From assembly GCF_013409645.1 (NCBI RefSeq), contig NZ_JACCBG010000001.1, positions 3,160,001 through 3,224,000 on the forward strand: a DNA stretch of 64,000 nt, in the 5' to 3' direction. The first letter of the stretch is position 1, and every line of letters begins with the position of its first letter. The position numbers and the translations under genes were made by a program. Shown one piece after another: positions 45,876 to 56,490 of this stretch. This DNA is from Nocardioides panaciterrulae. Its GTDB lineage: Bacteria; Actinomycetota; Actinomycetes; Propionibacteriales; Nocardioidaceae. The notes under the pieces are model-generated. The model was given only the letters and a program-made list of their open reading frames with translations. It had not been told where the DNA came from and searched no databases.

Positions 45876-47590
45876 GCGGGCCGACGACCCGCGCGACGCC
45901 ACTCGCGCCCGAGAGCCGCGCGGCCGCGCTGCGCGAGATGGCCCGCGAGCCCCTCGACGTGCTCGTGATCGGTGGCGGCGTGGTGGGCGCCGGCGCGGCG
46001 CTGGACGCCGCCACCCGGGGCCTGCGGGTCGGGCTGGTCGAGGCGCGCGACTACGCCTCGGGCACCTCCAGCCGCTCGAGCAAGCTGGTCCACGGCGGGC
46101 TGCGCTACCTCGAGCAGCTCGACTTCGGGCTGGTCCGCGAGGCGCTCCGCGAGCGCTCGCTGATCCTGAACCGGCTGGCCCCCCACCTCGCCCGGCCGGT
46201 GCCGTTCCTCTACCCGCTCCAGCACCGGGTCTGGGAGCGGTTCTACGTCGGGAGCGGCGTGCTGCTCTACGACACGATGGGCGGGCGGCACGGCGTGCCC
46301 ACCCACCGGCACCTGACCCGTCGGCAGGCGCTGCGGGAGTTCCCGTCGCTGCGCAAGGACGCGCTGGTGGGCGCGATCAAGTACTACGACGGCCAGGTCG
46401 ACGACGCGCGGCACACGATGATGCTGGCCCGGACCGCCGCCCACTACGGCGCGTGGTGCGCGACCAGCACCCGGGTCACCGGCTTCCTGCGCGAGGGCGA
46501 CCGGGTCAGCGGCGCCCGGGTGCTGGACCTCGAGACCGGCGAGCGGCTCGAGATCCGGGCGCGGCAGACCATCAACGCCGCCGGGGTGTGGACCGACGAG
46601 ATCCAGGAGATGGTCGGTGGCCGCGGGCAGATCAACGTGCGCGCCTCCAAGGGGGTGCACATCGTGGTGCCCCGCGACCGGATCCACGCGGAGTCCGGGA
46701 TCATCGCCCGGACCGAGAAGAGCGTGCTGTTCATCATCCCGTGGGGTGAGAGCTGGCTGATCGGCACCACCGACACCGACTGGGCGCTCGACCTCGCGCA
46801 CCCGGCCGCCAGCCGGTCGGACGTCGACTACCTGCTCGAGCACGCCAACCGGCTGCTGAAGACCCCGCTCACCCACGAGGACGTCGTCGGCGTGTACGCC
46901 GGGCTGCGACCGCTGCTCTCCGGGGAGTCCGACGACACCAGCCAGCTCTCCCGCGAGCACGCCGTCGTCAGCCCGGTGGCCGGCCTGGTGATGGTCGCCG
47001 GCGGCAAGTACACGACGTACCGGGTGATGGCCAAGGACGCCGTCGACGCGGTGTCGCACTCCTTCAGCCGCAAGGTCCCGGCCTCGTGCACCGAGACCAT
47101 CCCGCTGGTCGGCGCCGAGGGGTACACCGCCCTGTGGAACCAGCGCGAGCAGCTCGCGGCGGAGTCCGGGCTGCACCCGGGACGCGTCGAGCACCTGCTG
47201 GGCCGCTACGGCTCGCTGGTCGGCGAGCTCCTCGCGCTGCTCGAGGAGCGGCCGGACCTCGCCGAGCCGCTCGCCGACGCGCCGCTCTACCTGCGGGTCG
47301 AGGCCTACTACGCCGCGCTCGCCGAGGGCGCGCTGCACCTCGACGACATCCTGACCCGGCGGACCAGGATCTCCATCGACACCCCCGACCGCGGGGTCGC
47401 CACCGCCGAGGAGATCGCCGCCCTGGTCGCGCCGGTGCTGGGCTGGGACGACGGACAGGTCAAGGACGAGGTCGAGCACTACCGCGCCCGGGTCGCCGCC
47501 GAGCTGGACTCCCAGCAGCAGCCCGACGACCGCACCGCGGACGCCGCCCGTCTCGGCGCGCCGGACGTCCGGACCGCCGACCGGGGCTGA
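45872..47590 (+). CDS. glpD: Glycerol-3-phosphate dehydrogenase, aerobic FAD type
   Basis: A 572-residue membrane-associated flavoenzyme that oxidises glycerol-3-phosphate to dihydroxyacetone phosphate and passes electrons to quinone. FAD motif [22 protein letters not shown] lies at residues about 28-49 (GxGxxG type); [39 protein letters not shown] and [14 protein letters not shown] are family marks. A helical C-terminal domain follows. GTG at 45872 overlaps the glpK stop (GTGA). The last 25 residues are a polar tail. Confidence 0.95.
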   Translation: MSGPTTRATPLAPESRAAALREMAREPLDVLVIGGGVVGAGAALDAATRGLRVGLVEARDYASGTSSRSSKLVHGGLRYLEQLDFGLVREALRERSLILNRLAPHLARPVPFLYPLQHRVWERFYVGSGVLLYDTMGGRHGVPTHRHLTRRQALREFPSLRKDALVGAIKYYDGQVDDARHTMMLARTAAHYGAWCATSTRVTGFLREGDRVSGARVLDLETGERLEIRARQTINAAGVWTDEIQEMVGGRGQINVRASKGVHIVVPRDRIHAESGIIARTEKSVLFIIPWGESWLIGTTDTDWALDLAHPAASRSDVDYLLEHANRLLKTPLTHEDVVGVYAGLRPLLSGESDDTSQLSREHAVVSPVAGLVMVAGGKYTTYRVMAKDAVDAVSHSFSRKVPASCTETIPLVGAEGYTALWNQREQLAAESGLHPGRVEHLLGRYGSLVGELLALLEERPDLAEPLADAPLYLRVEAYYAALAEGALHLDDILTRRTRISIDTPDRGVATAEEIAALVAPVLGWDDGQVKDEVEHYRARVAAELDSQQQPDDRTADAARLGAPDVRTADRG

Positions 47591-47609
47591 GCCCCGCCCG
47601 CCGGCTCGC

Positions 47610-47643
47610 GGGCGCTGACCGCGGCCGGCGGCGGTCAGCGCCC
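47610..47643. terminator. Bidirectional terminator between glpD and aldehyde dehydrogenase
   Basis: GGGCGCTGACCGC (47610-47622) pairs with GCGGTCAGCGCCC (47631-47643), a perfect 13-bp stem with an 8-nt loop. The right arm covers the stop codon of the convergent aldehyde dehydrogenase. Confidence 0.85.
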
Positions 47644-49197
47644 GGACCGGCCCCCGAGCCGACGCCCCTTCTCCCGCACCGCCCTGGGGATCGTGGTGCC
47701 TCGCCCGTGCAGCATCGTGACCAGCTGGGCGAACTGCTGCTCGGCCTTCTCGGTGCGCGCGAAGGTGGTCAGCGCCAGCGGCGGCTTGAACCGCTGCCGG
47801 GCGATCGCGTGCGGATAGGTGAACTCGCGCAGCCCGTCGGCGCCGTGGATCCGCCCGAAGCCCGAGTCGCCGACGCCACCGAACGGCAGCGCGGGGATCC
47901 CGGCGAAGGAGATCACGCCGTTGACCGCGGTCATCCCGGCGCGGACCCGCCGGGCGATCTCCATGGCCCGCTTGCCGGCGAAGACCGTCGAACCGAGGCC
48001 GTAGCGGGTGCCGTTGACCCGGGCGAGCGCGTCCTCCATGTCGCGCACCCGGGTCACGGTGACCACCGGGCCGAACGTCTCCTCCTGGATCGCGGTGGAG
48101 TCCTCGGGCACGTCGACGAGTACGGTCGGCTGGACGAACCGGTCGCCCACCGCGTCCAGCCCGCCGACCACGGCGCGGCCGCCCCGGTCGAGCGCGTCCT
48201 GGATGTGGCTGCGGACCACCTCGATCTGGCCGGGCATGGTCATCGGCCCGATCAGCGCGTCCGGGTCGGCGTCGGCCCGCAGCAGCCGCGCCCGGGCGGT
48301 CAGCTGGTCGAGGAACTCGTCGTACACGCGCTCGTGGACGTAGACCCGCTCGACCCCGATGCAGGTCTGCCCGGCGTTGCTGCACGCCCCCCACAGCGCG
48401 GCGTCGGCGGCGGCGCCGAGGTCGGCGTCCTCGTCCACGATCACCGCGTCCTTGCCGCCGGCCTCGATCACCACCGGCGTCAGCGTCTCGGCGCAGGCCG
48501 CCATCACGCGCTTGCCGGTCGCGGTCGAGCCGGTGAACGCGACCTTGTCCACGCCGGCGCGGCACAGCGCGGCGCCGGTCTCGCCGAGACCGGTCACGAC
48601 CTGCAGGACCGGGCGGCCGACCGCCTCCAGGAAGGTGCGGGCCAGCCACTCCCCGAGCCCGGGGGTGAACTCGCTCGGCTTGAACACCACGGCGTTGCCG
48701 GCCGCGAGCGCGTAGGCCAGCGAGCCGATCGGCGTGAAGACCGGGTAGTTCCAGGGGCCGATCACGCCGACCACGCCCAGCGGGCGGTACTCCACGCTCG
48801 CCGCCTGGTTGCTCATCAGCAGCCCCGAGGGGACCCGGCGCCGGCGCAGCACCTTCTCCGCGTGCGCGGCGGCCCAGGCGATGTGCTCGACGGCCAGGCC
48901 GCACTCGAGCACCGCATCGGCGTGCGGCTTGCCCATCTCGCGGTGCACCAGGTCGGCCAGCTGGGGCAGCCGCCGGGTGATCACGCCCTTCCAGGTCTGC
49001 AGGTGGCGCTCGCGGTCGTCGTACGACAGCGACCCCCACCAGGCCGCCTCCTCGCGGGCCCGGGCGACGGCGGCGCGCACGTCGGCCTCGGTGTGCACCG
49101 GGTGCGTGCCGACGACGTCGCCGGTCGCGGGGTCGAGCGAGTCGAAGGTACGGCGGTCGCCGGGCGCCTGCGTGGTGCGCTCGTCGAGCTGGGTCAT
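47635..49197 (-). CDS. Aldehyde dehydrogenase (NAD(P)-dependent)
   Basis: A 520-residue enzyme oxidising an aldehyde to the acid. Motifs: IGPWNYPVFTPIGSLAYALA, VVFKPSEFTPG, cofactor loop AFTGSTATGKRVM, the general base Glu in VIEAGGKDAVIV and the catalytic Cys in SNAGQTCIGVERVYV. It belongs to the group that includes succinate-semialdehyde and coniferyl-type dehydrogenases. ATG at 49197 overlaps the GMC oxidoreductase stop by 4 bp, so the two act in sequence: alcohol to aldehyde, then aldehyde to acid. Betaine aldehyde is one possible substrate but not proven. Confidence 0.9.
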   Translation of the reverse strand: MTQLDERTTQAPGDRRTFDSLDPATGDVVGTHPVHTEADVRAAVARAREEAAWWGSLSYDDRERHLQTWKGVITRRLPQLADLVHREMGKPHADAVLECGLAVEHIAWAAAHAEKVLRRRRVPSGLLMSNQAASVEYRPLGVVGVIGPWNYPVFTPIGSLAYALAAGNAVVFKPSEFTPGLGEWLARTFLEAVGRPVLQVVTGLGETGAALCRAGVDKVAFTGSTATGKRVMAACAETLTPVVIEAGGKDAVIVDEDADLGAAADAALWGACSNAGQTCIGVERVYVHERVYDEFLDQLTARARLLRADADPDALIGPMTMPGQIEVVRSHIQDALDRGGRAVVGGLDAVGDRFVQPTVLVDVPEDSTAIQEETFGPVVTVTRVRDMEDALARVNGTRYGLGSTVFAGKRAMEIARRVRAGMTAVNGVISFAGIPALPFGGVGDSGFGRIHGADGLREFTYPHAIARQRFKPPLALTTFARTEKAEQQFAQLVTMLHGRGTTIPRAVREKGRRLGGRSGR

Positions 49198-50777
49198 CGT
49201 GACTCCCTGATCAGGTCGGCCGCCTTCTCGGCGAGCATGATGGTGGGGGCGTTGGTGTTGCCGCGCGGCACCGCCGGCATCACCGAGGCGTCGACGACCC
49301 GCAGGCCCGCCACGCCGCGGACCCGCAGCTCGGGGTCGACCACGGCGTCCTCCCCCGACCCCATCGCGCAGGTGGCGACGGGGTGGTAGAGCGTCTGCGC
49401 CCAGGTCCGGATGTGCTCGACGAGGTTCTCGTCGGAGGGGTCCTCGGGCAGGTTCCACGGCCGGTCGAGGTGGGCGGCCAGCGGCCCCTGCGTGCAGATC
49501 TGCCAGGTACGCCGGGCCCCGGCGAGCAGCGCGTCGAGGTCGGTCTGGTCCTCGAGGTAGGCGGCGTCGATGGCCGGGTGCCAGGCGGGGTCGGTCGAAC
49601 GCAGCTGAACCGACCCGCGGCTGGCGACCGAGACCAGCGTCGGCGCGGCGGTGAACATCCGCGAGGTGGGCTCGTGGAAGCCGTTGTCGTAGAAGCCCGA
49701 CGGGGCCGCGTGGATCTGGATGTCCGGCAGGTCCAGTCCGTCCCGACTGGTGAAGAACGCCCCGGCCTCGCCGATGTTGGAGGCGAGCGGGCCGGTGCCG
49801 CGGGCCTTCCACCGCACGAAGTTGCGCACGTTGTTGAGCTGGGCGAGGTCGGTGACGCCCTTGGTGTGCCACAGCAGCGGCACCACGGGATGGTCCTGCA
49901 GGTTCGCGCCGACGCCCGGGCTGTCGACGTACGTCTCGACGCCGACCTCGGCGAGGTGGTTGCGCGGGCCGACGCCGGAGAGCAGCAGCAGCTGCGGGCT
50001 GTTGACCGCGCCGCCGCAGAGCAGCACCTCGCGGGTCGCCCGGACCGTGTGCACCGCACCGGACTGGCGGAAGGTCACGCCGGCCGCCCGGTCCCCCTCG
50101 AGGTCGAGGCGGGTGGCGAGGGCGCCGGTGGCGATCGTGAGGTTCTCGCGGTCGCGGGCCGGGCGGAGGTACGCCTCGTTGGTCGACCAGCGGCGGCCGC
50201 CCTTGCAGGTGACCTGGTACTGCCCGGCGCCCTCCTGCTCGGCGCCGTTGAAGTCGTCGTTGCGCTTCAGGCCGGCGGCGACCGCGCTCTCGACGAACAG
50301 CTCGCTGAGCTCGTGGGTGTAGACCCGGTCCTCGACGTGCAGCGGGCCGCCGCGGCCGTGGTACGGGTCGCCGAGGCGGGTGTTGTCCTCGGCCCTCTTG
50401 AAGTAGGGCAGGCAGTCGTCGTAGCCCCAGCCGGTCGCGCCGTACTGGTCGCGCCAGCCGTCGTAGTCGGCGCGGTTGCCGCGGATGTAGATCATCGCGT
50501 TCATCGACGAGCAGCCGCCGAGAGCCTTCATCCGCGGCCAGTAGGCGCGCCGGCTGTGCAGCTGCTTCTGCTCGGTGGTGCTGTAGTTCCAGTCCCAGCG
50601 GGTCTGGAACAGGCTCGCGAAGGCGGCCGGGATGCGGATCTCGTCGGCGTCGGCCTCGCCCCCGGCCTCGAGCAGCAGCACCGTCGTGCGCGGATCCTCG
50701 CTGAGCCGCGCCGCGAGCACCGCACCGGCACTGCCCGCGCCGACGATCACGTAGTCGTAGGTATCGCTGGCTGCCAT
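49194..50777 (-). CDS. GMC-family FAD-dependent oxidoreductase (choline dehydrogenase-like)
   Basis: A 527-residue flavoprotein. FAD site YVIVGAGSAGAVLAARLSED and LLLEAGG lie at the N-terminus; GMC signature 1 is MKALGGCSSMNAMIYIRG and signature 2 is GAVNSPQLLLLSGVGP. The catalytic His is in LYHPVATCAMGS and the Asn in PRGNTNAPTIM. Closest by pattern are alcohol/choline dehydrogenases (BetA). It forms an operon with the aldehyde dehydrogenase. With the OpuC importer in the same window, choline to betaine conversion is attractive but other alcohols are equally possible. Confidence 0.88.
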   Translation of the reverse strand: MAASDTYDYVIVGAGSAGAVLAARLSEDPRTTVLLLEAGGEADADEIRIPAAFASLFQTRWDWNYSTTEQKQLHSRRAYWPRMKALGGCSSMNAMIYIRGNRADYDGWRDQYGATGWGYDDCLPYFKRAEDNTRLGDPYHGRGGPLHVEDRVYTHELSELFVESAVAAGLKRNDDFNGAEQEGAGQYQVTCKGGRRWSTNEAYLRPARDRENLTIATGALATRLDLEGDRAAGVTFRQSGAVHTVRATREVLLCGGAVNSPQLLLLSGVGPRNHLAEVGVETYVDSPGVGANLQDHPVVPLLWHTKGVTDLAQLNNVRNFVRWKARGTGPLASNIGEAGAFFTSRDGLDLPDIQIHAAPSGFYDNGFHEPTSRMFTAAPTLVSVASRGSVQLRSTDPAWHPAIDAAYLEDQTDLDALLAGARRTWQICTQGPLAAHLDRPWNLPEDPSDENLVEHIRTWAQTLYHPVATCAMGSGEDAVVDPELRVRGVAGLRVVDASVMPAVPRGNTNAPTIMLAEKAADLIRESR

Positions 50778-50838
50778 GTGACGTCCTTCACCTCGGAGGT
50801 GGTGCCGAACGTACCCGCCGGTAGCCCCCGACGGAATG

Positions 50839-50940
50839 GCGAGACGGCACTTGCGTCAACTCTCAGGGGACCGAGAGGGCATTCGTGCTGCACCAAGTGC
50901 CCGCTCACCCCCCTGAGAGTTGACGGGATCGCCGTCTCGC
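50839..50940. repeat. Nested inverted repeat related to the 32-bp family
   Basis: GCGAGACGGC (50839-50848) pairs with GCCGTCTCGC (50931-50940), and inside it GTCAACTCTCAGGGG (50855-50869) pairs with CCCCTGAGAGTTGAC (50910-50924). The outer arm plus CACTT matches the core of the repeats at 819-913. The 186-bp gap between the GMC gene and the YyaL gene contains nothing else recognised. Confidence 0.85.
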
Positions 50941-50963
50941 GCTGGTGGGGGGGGTGGCCGGGG

Positions 50964-52952
<1,989 letters not shown>

Positions 52953-52993
52953 CCCTCCACCCTGCCAGCCGGGCGGCGAGCCGCGCCGCGGTG

Positions 52994-53155
52994 TCAGGCC
53001 CGGTCGGGCACCGAGGGCGGGAGCTCGAGGTCCGGGACCAGCTCGACCAGCAGGTCACGCACGCGGCGGTCGAGGTCGGCGATGATGCGACGTACCGTCG
53101 CCTCGGCGGGCAGGTCTGCTGTCGCCCACAGGCGGTGACCCTCCACCAGCTTCAT
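52994..53155 (-). pseudogene. 3' fragment of an arsC-like gene
   Basis: The minus strand encodes 53 residues from an ATG at 53155. The last 37 residues (starting [19 protein letters not shown]) match the C-terminus of the complete ArsC at 57694-58131 nearly residue for residue, with changes such as [13 protein letters not shown] for LAELVPGLALPPS. The catalytic CX5R half is missing and the first 16 residues are unrelated, so no arsenate reductase can be made. It lies 41 bp upstream of the YyaL start. It is a relic of duplication or of transfer from another ars operon. Confidence 0.8.
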
Positions 53156-53278
53156 GACTCCGGCTAACGACTTGTTGCCGTAGCCGACGTGCGGGGCAGC
53201 GCTCCCTCACGTCAGGCGCTGGCCACGATTTCCATCGAAGCCCTCGGTTCAGTCGGGTCCCGATGCCAAAATGCCGCC

Positions 53279-54220
53279 ATGAGCCAGCAGACCCCCGCGG
53301 GGTGGTACCCGGACAGCCAGGGCACGACGCGGTATTGGGACGGAGCCGCGTGGACGGACCACACCCACGACCATGGCGCGGATGCCGCCGTCCCTACGGC
53401 CGAGAAGAAGGACGGCGCATTCACCAGGTTCAAGAAGGCTGCCGCCGACCGGTCAGCCGAGAAGAGAGAAGCAAAGGAAGCCCAGGAGCGGAAGTGGGCT
53501 GAGGACGTAGCCGCAGCCGGCGCACTCGTTACCAGCGGAACCTTCGGGATGTCGACTGTCGAGATCTATGAGGGAGGCTACGTCCGCGTTGCGTCTGGCG
53601 AGGAGCCCGAGCGCCCGAGCGTCGCGAATGTGCGATCGCAGATGGCCGCGAATCTGAGCGGAGGTGGCATCAACGCGAGGACGCCGTACGAGAAGTTGCG
53701 GTCGATCACGTTCACGCCATCAGATTCGGATCAGGCCTCACAGGGCGGCTCCGGTCTCGAGAGTGCAATCGGCCCCGCGGTTGCGGGTCTCCTCAAGGGC
53801 ACGAAGCATCTGATGAAGGCCAGTGCACCGGGTTTGGCGGCTGCCGGGATCGCACACGTCGCAAGCCAAGGGTCTCGCACCTCGTACCTGACGATCGCTA
53901 CGGACCGTCAGATCTACACGCTCTCCAACCAGGTCCCGAACAGTGTGGGGCTCAAGACCGCTAAGAAGGGCCACGTCGACGTCGGATTGGCGCTCGAAGC
54001 CGCGGGCAACGCCGTTCTCGGCATCGACAGCTCTTCGAGCGTGGACGCCGGCGCAGCTGCGCTTCCGCCAGCGGCCGAGCCTGAGGCAGGAGTCGCGGCT
54101 CCGACATCCCCTCCGAGCCTGGCGGACCGGCTCCGCGAACTCGCCACCCTCCACCAGGAAGGGATCCTGTCTGACGAGGAGTTCGCGAGCGCCAAGGCCA
54201 AGCTGCTCAGCGGACTCTGA
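53279..54220 (+). CDS. DUF2510-SHOCT protein of unknown function
   Basis: A 313-residue protein. Residues 5-30 are a DUF2510 motif (PAGWYPDSQGTTRYWDGAAW). A charged Lys/Glu/Ala-rich coiled-coil segment spans about 42-80. A central domain (about 85-245) includes FGMSTVEIYEGGYVRV and TYEKL-type elements (ARTPYEKLRSITF) and has a PH-like look. The C-terminus is a SHOCT domain (LRELATLHQEGILSDEEFASA). No clear span is seen. Composition is less GC-rich than the flanks and codon use is more relaxed, which supports transfer. ATG at 53279 starts exactly at the DUF2510 motif. Confidence 0.75.
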   Translation: MSQQTPAGWYPDSQGTTRYWDGAAWTDHTHDHGADAAVPTAEKKDGAFTRFKKAAADRSAEKREAKEAQERKWAEDVAAAGALVTSGTFGMSTVEIYEGGYVRVASGEEPERPSVANVRSQMAANLSGGGINARTPYEKLRSITFTPSDSDQASQGGSGLESAIGPAVAGLLKGTKHLMKASAPGLAAAGIAHVASQGSRTSYLTIATDRQIYTLSNQVPNSVGLKTAKKGHVDVGLALEAAGNAVLGIDSSSSVDAGAAALPPAAEPEAGVAAPTSPPSLADRLRELATLHQEGILSDEEFASAKAKLLSGL

Positions 54221-54350
54221 TCGCCGGCTTCACCGTGGGCCCGGGTGACGAACGGCGAGTGACCCCGGGAACCATCGTTACAGGTGGTTTCCCGCGACAT
54301 CTGGATGGGTGTCTGACGCGAGGCACACGCGGCCTTGATCCCAACCGCTT

Positions 54351-54364
54351 TTCGAATATTTCGA
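54351..54364. promoter_or_regulatory. AT-rich palindromic site upstream of the antitoxin gene
   Basis: TTCGAATATTTCGA at 54351-54364 contains CGAA-TAT-TTCG, an inverted repeat in an unusually AT-rich patch, 14 bp before the antitoxin ATG. Autoregulation by the antitoxin HTH at such a site is usual for toxin-antitoxin operons. The patch may also serve as the -10 region. Confidence 0.45.
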
Positions 54365-54377
54365 GTAGGGTGGCGTC

Positions 54378-54896
54378 ATGGCCACCGTAGAGAAGGCCGC
54401 TCATCTGCGGCAGTCGAAGACATACCTGCCTGACCAAGAGCGCGAAGAGCTGCTCCAGTTCGCCCAGGTGCTGAACGGGATCAACATCGCCGCGGGCGAG
54501 TCGGGCCACGCGATGCTCGTCGGCCCTGACGGTAAGCAGGTGCCGATTCCGGCTGAGCTGTTCCAGGTGCTTGAAGAGGCGGCCAACGTGTTGGCGCTTG
54601 GCGACGGGATCTCGATCCTGCCGTACGCGGCGAAGCTCACCACTCAGGAGGCTGCCGACTTCCTCGGGATGTCTCGCCCGACGTTCGTCAAGATCCTGGA
54701 GTCAGGTGGCATCGAGTTTGAGAAGGTGGGCCGTCATCGTCGGGTGACACTGCGTGACGTGGTGGCGTACCAGACCCGCGCCCAAAGTGAGCGCCGCGCG
54801 GCATTGGCTGAACTCGCGAAGGACTCGATCGAGCACTACGACAAGTTGCCGAAAGGCGTGCCCTCACTGAAGCGGCTCTCAGAAACTGAGGGCTGA
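54378..54896 (+). CDS. HTH (excisionase-type) antitoxin of a toxin-antitoxin pair
   Basis: A 172-residue protein. Residues about 92-138 form a MerR/excisionase-type HTH (LTTQEAADFLGMSRPTFVKI, then FEKVGRHRRVTLRDVVAYQ). The N-terminal 85 residues are helical with a MLVGPDGKQVPIPAELFQVL segment; the C-terminal 30 residues (HYDKLPKGVPSLKRLSE) are likely to wrap the toxin. The stop is directly followed by the GTG of the PIN-domain gene, the usual layout of a type II module with tight coupling. It is longer than classic VapB antitoxins, which are about 70-90 residues. Confidence 0.82.
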   Translation: MATVEKAAHLRQSKTYLPDQEREELLQFAQVLNGINIAAGESGHAMLVGPDGKQVPIPAELFQVLEEAANVLALGDGISILPYAAKLTTQEAADFLGMSRPTFVKILESGGIEFEKVGRHRRVTLRDVVAYQTRAQSERRAALAELAKDSIEHYDKLPKGVPSLKRLSETEG

Positions 54897-55448
54897 GTGT
54901 CCAGGTTCCCAGCGCTCTTCGACACCAACGTCCTGTTCGGCTTCCACCTCAACGATGTCATCCTCGGACTGGCCGAGCGCGGCCTGTTCCGGCCTTTGTG
55001 GTCGGAAAGGATTCTCGACGAGTTGTCGACGAACCTGGCGGAGCACGGCATCCCAGACGCGAGCGTCAAGAGGCGCGTCGATGCCATGAGGCATGCGTTC
55101 CCGGATGCAACCGTCAGTGGCTTCGACGATCTGATCGGAACGATGACCAACGACCCGAAGGATCGTCATGTTCTCGCGGCAGGCATCCGCGCGAACTGTG
55201 AGGTGCTCGTCACGTTCAACCTCAAGGACTTCCCTGACGAGAGCGTCGACGCCTACGACATCGAAATCGTTCATCCGGACAAGTTCCTCCTCGACCAGCT
55301 CGACCTGTATCCAGGGCCAACCGTGGAGGTTCTGCGTCAACTGATCGCAGACTACTCCAGCCCGACCTTGGAGATGGAGGACCTCCTCGTGCGCTTGGCG
55401 GACGCGGGCGTGCCTGATTTCGCTAGCGCGGTTCGCCGCTACCTCTGA
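54897..55448 (+). CDS. PIN-domain toxin (VapC-like RNase)
   Basis: A 183-residue PIN-domain protein. The acidic metal-binding residues are visible: FDTNVLFGF (first Asp), the ERILDEL helix (Glu), TNDPKDRHVLAAGIR (third, with Asp and Arg) and VTFNLKDFPD (last Asp). Such toxins cut tRNA or rRNA when free of antitoxin. The C-terminal 45 residues extend past the PIN fold. GTG at 54897 follows the antitoxin stop without a gap. The neighbouring HTH gene is the expected antidote. Confidence 0.83.
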   Translation: MSRFPALFDTNVLFGFHLNDVILGLAERGLFRPLWSERILDELSTNLAEHGIPDASVKRRVDAMRHAFPDATVSGFDDLIGTMTNDPKDRHVLAAGIRANCEVLVTFNLKDFPDESVDAYDIEIVHPDKFLLDQLDLYPGPTVEVLRQLIADYSSPTLEMEDLLVRLADAGVPDFASAVRRYL

Positions 55449-55699
55449 GAGTGCGCCAAACCGCAGGACATGTTAGAAATTCCAGAGATTCTTCACGCGT
55501 TCTCGAGACGGGTCAGGTGGCTCAACACGCCCAGATCGCTCAACATGCCATCGACGTGTCCGCCTGAGTAACTCCGAGTGATGCACGAAGCCCCGGAAAC
55601 GGCGTCTATCGACGACATCCGGCGAACCGAGGCGACCCACGACACCCCCTCTGACCTGCGGTTTCGTCAAGATCCGCCAACAGCCGTCGATCGCTCCAC
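55449..55699. other. Gene-free junction next to the right direct repeat
   Basis: About 250 bp without a supported gene. It is less GC-rich than the flanks and has no recognisable inverted terminal repeat or integrase relic. Its right edge at 55699/55700 is the sharp boundary of the 145-bp direct repeat, so this is probably the foreign end of an inserted segment. Confidence 0.5.
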
Positions 55700-55861
<162 letters not shown>

Positions 55862-55987
55862 CCCTCCACCCTGTCACCCGGCGAGCCGGTCGGCCGGCCC
55901 GGGAGATGCTCCGGGCGGACAGTGGCCGCGGTGGGCGCCGCGCAGGGCGGCGGTCGGGGCGGCGGCCACACCTGAGACCCTGGGCCC

Positions 55988-56461
55988 ATGGGTGAGGACA
56001 CCAGCTTGAGCCATGAGGACGCGATCGTGGTCGAGGCGACGCCGGAGACGCTGTTCGACCTGGTCACCGACATCGGCCGCACGGGTGAGTGGAGCCCCAT
56101 CTGCACCGGATGCTGGTGGGACGACCCCGCCGAGGCCGGCCAGGAGGGTTCCTGGTTCACCGGCCGGAACGAGCTGCCCCACCGCACGTGGGAGACCCGA
56201 TCCAAGGTCGTGGTGGCCGACCGCCCACGCGAGTTCGCGTTCGAGGTCGGCGACGGCTTCGTGCGTTGGGGTTACACGTTCGAGCCCACGGCTCCGGGAA
56301 CCCTGCTCACCGAGTCCTGGCGGTTCCTGCCGGCGGGGCTTGAGATGTTCCACCGGAAGTACGGCGAGCAAGCGGCGACCGAGATCGCCGAGCGGACGCT
56401 GGCCGCACGCACCGGGATCCCCGCGACCCTGGCCGCCCTCAAGCGCATCGCCGAGCGGTAG
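55988..56461 (+). CDS. SRPBCC-family (START-like) protein
   Basis: A 157-residue protein of the polyketide cyclase/dehydrase-like SRPBCC group. It begins with AIVVEATPETLFDLVTDIG and RTGEWSPICTGCWW, followed by a beta-rich cup (SKVVVADRPREFAFEVGDG, TFEPTAPGTLLTESWRF) and a closing helix (LAALKRIAER). These proteins bind hydrophobic ligands; no catalytic residue can be named. ATG at 55988 fits the fold start. It lies between the truncated YyaL copy and the DoxX pair. Confidence 0.85.
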   Translation: MGEDTSLSHEDAIVVEATPETLFDLVTDIGRTGEWSPICTGCWWDDPAEAGQEGSWFTGRNELPHRTWETRSKVVVADRPREFAFEVGDGFVRWGYTFEPTAPGTLLTESWRFLPAGLEMFHRKYGEQAATEIAERTLAARTGIPATLAALKRIAER

Positions 56462-56490
56462 CCGGGCCCGGGCGAGCGGAGCCGGCGGCT

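Noticed and set aside
47635..50777. Certain assignment as betaine biosynthesis genes betB and betA
   Set aside because: Both families include many alcohol and aldehyde enzymes; there is no BetI regulator or choline transporter next to them.
52994..53155. Functional 53-residue protein
   Set aside because: It consists of the last helix of ArsC joined to 16 unrelated residues and lacks the catalytic half; a fragment is the simpler reading.
55449..55699. Insertion-sequence end or attachment site at the right edge of the toxin-antitoxin segment
   Set aside because: No terminal inverted repeat, target duplication, integrase or transposase fragment could be recognised.
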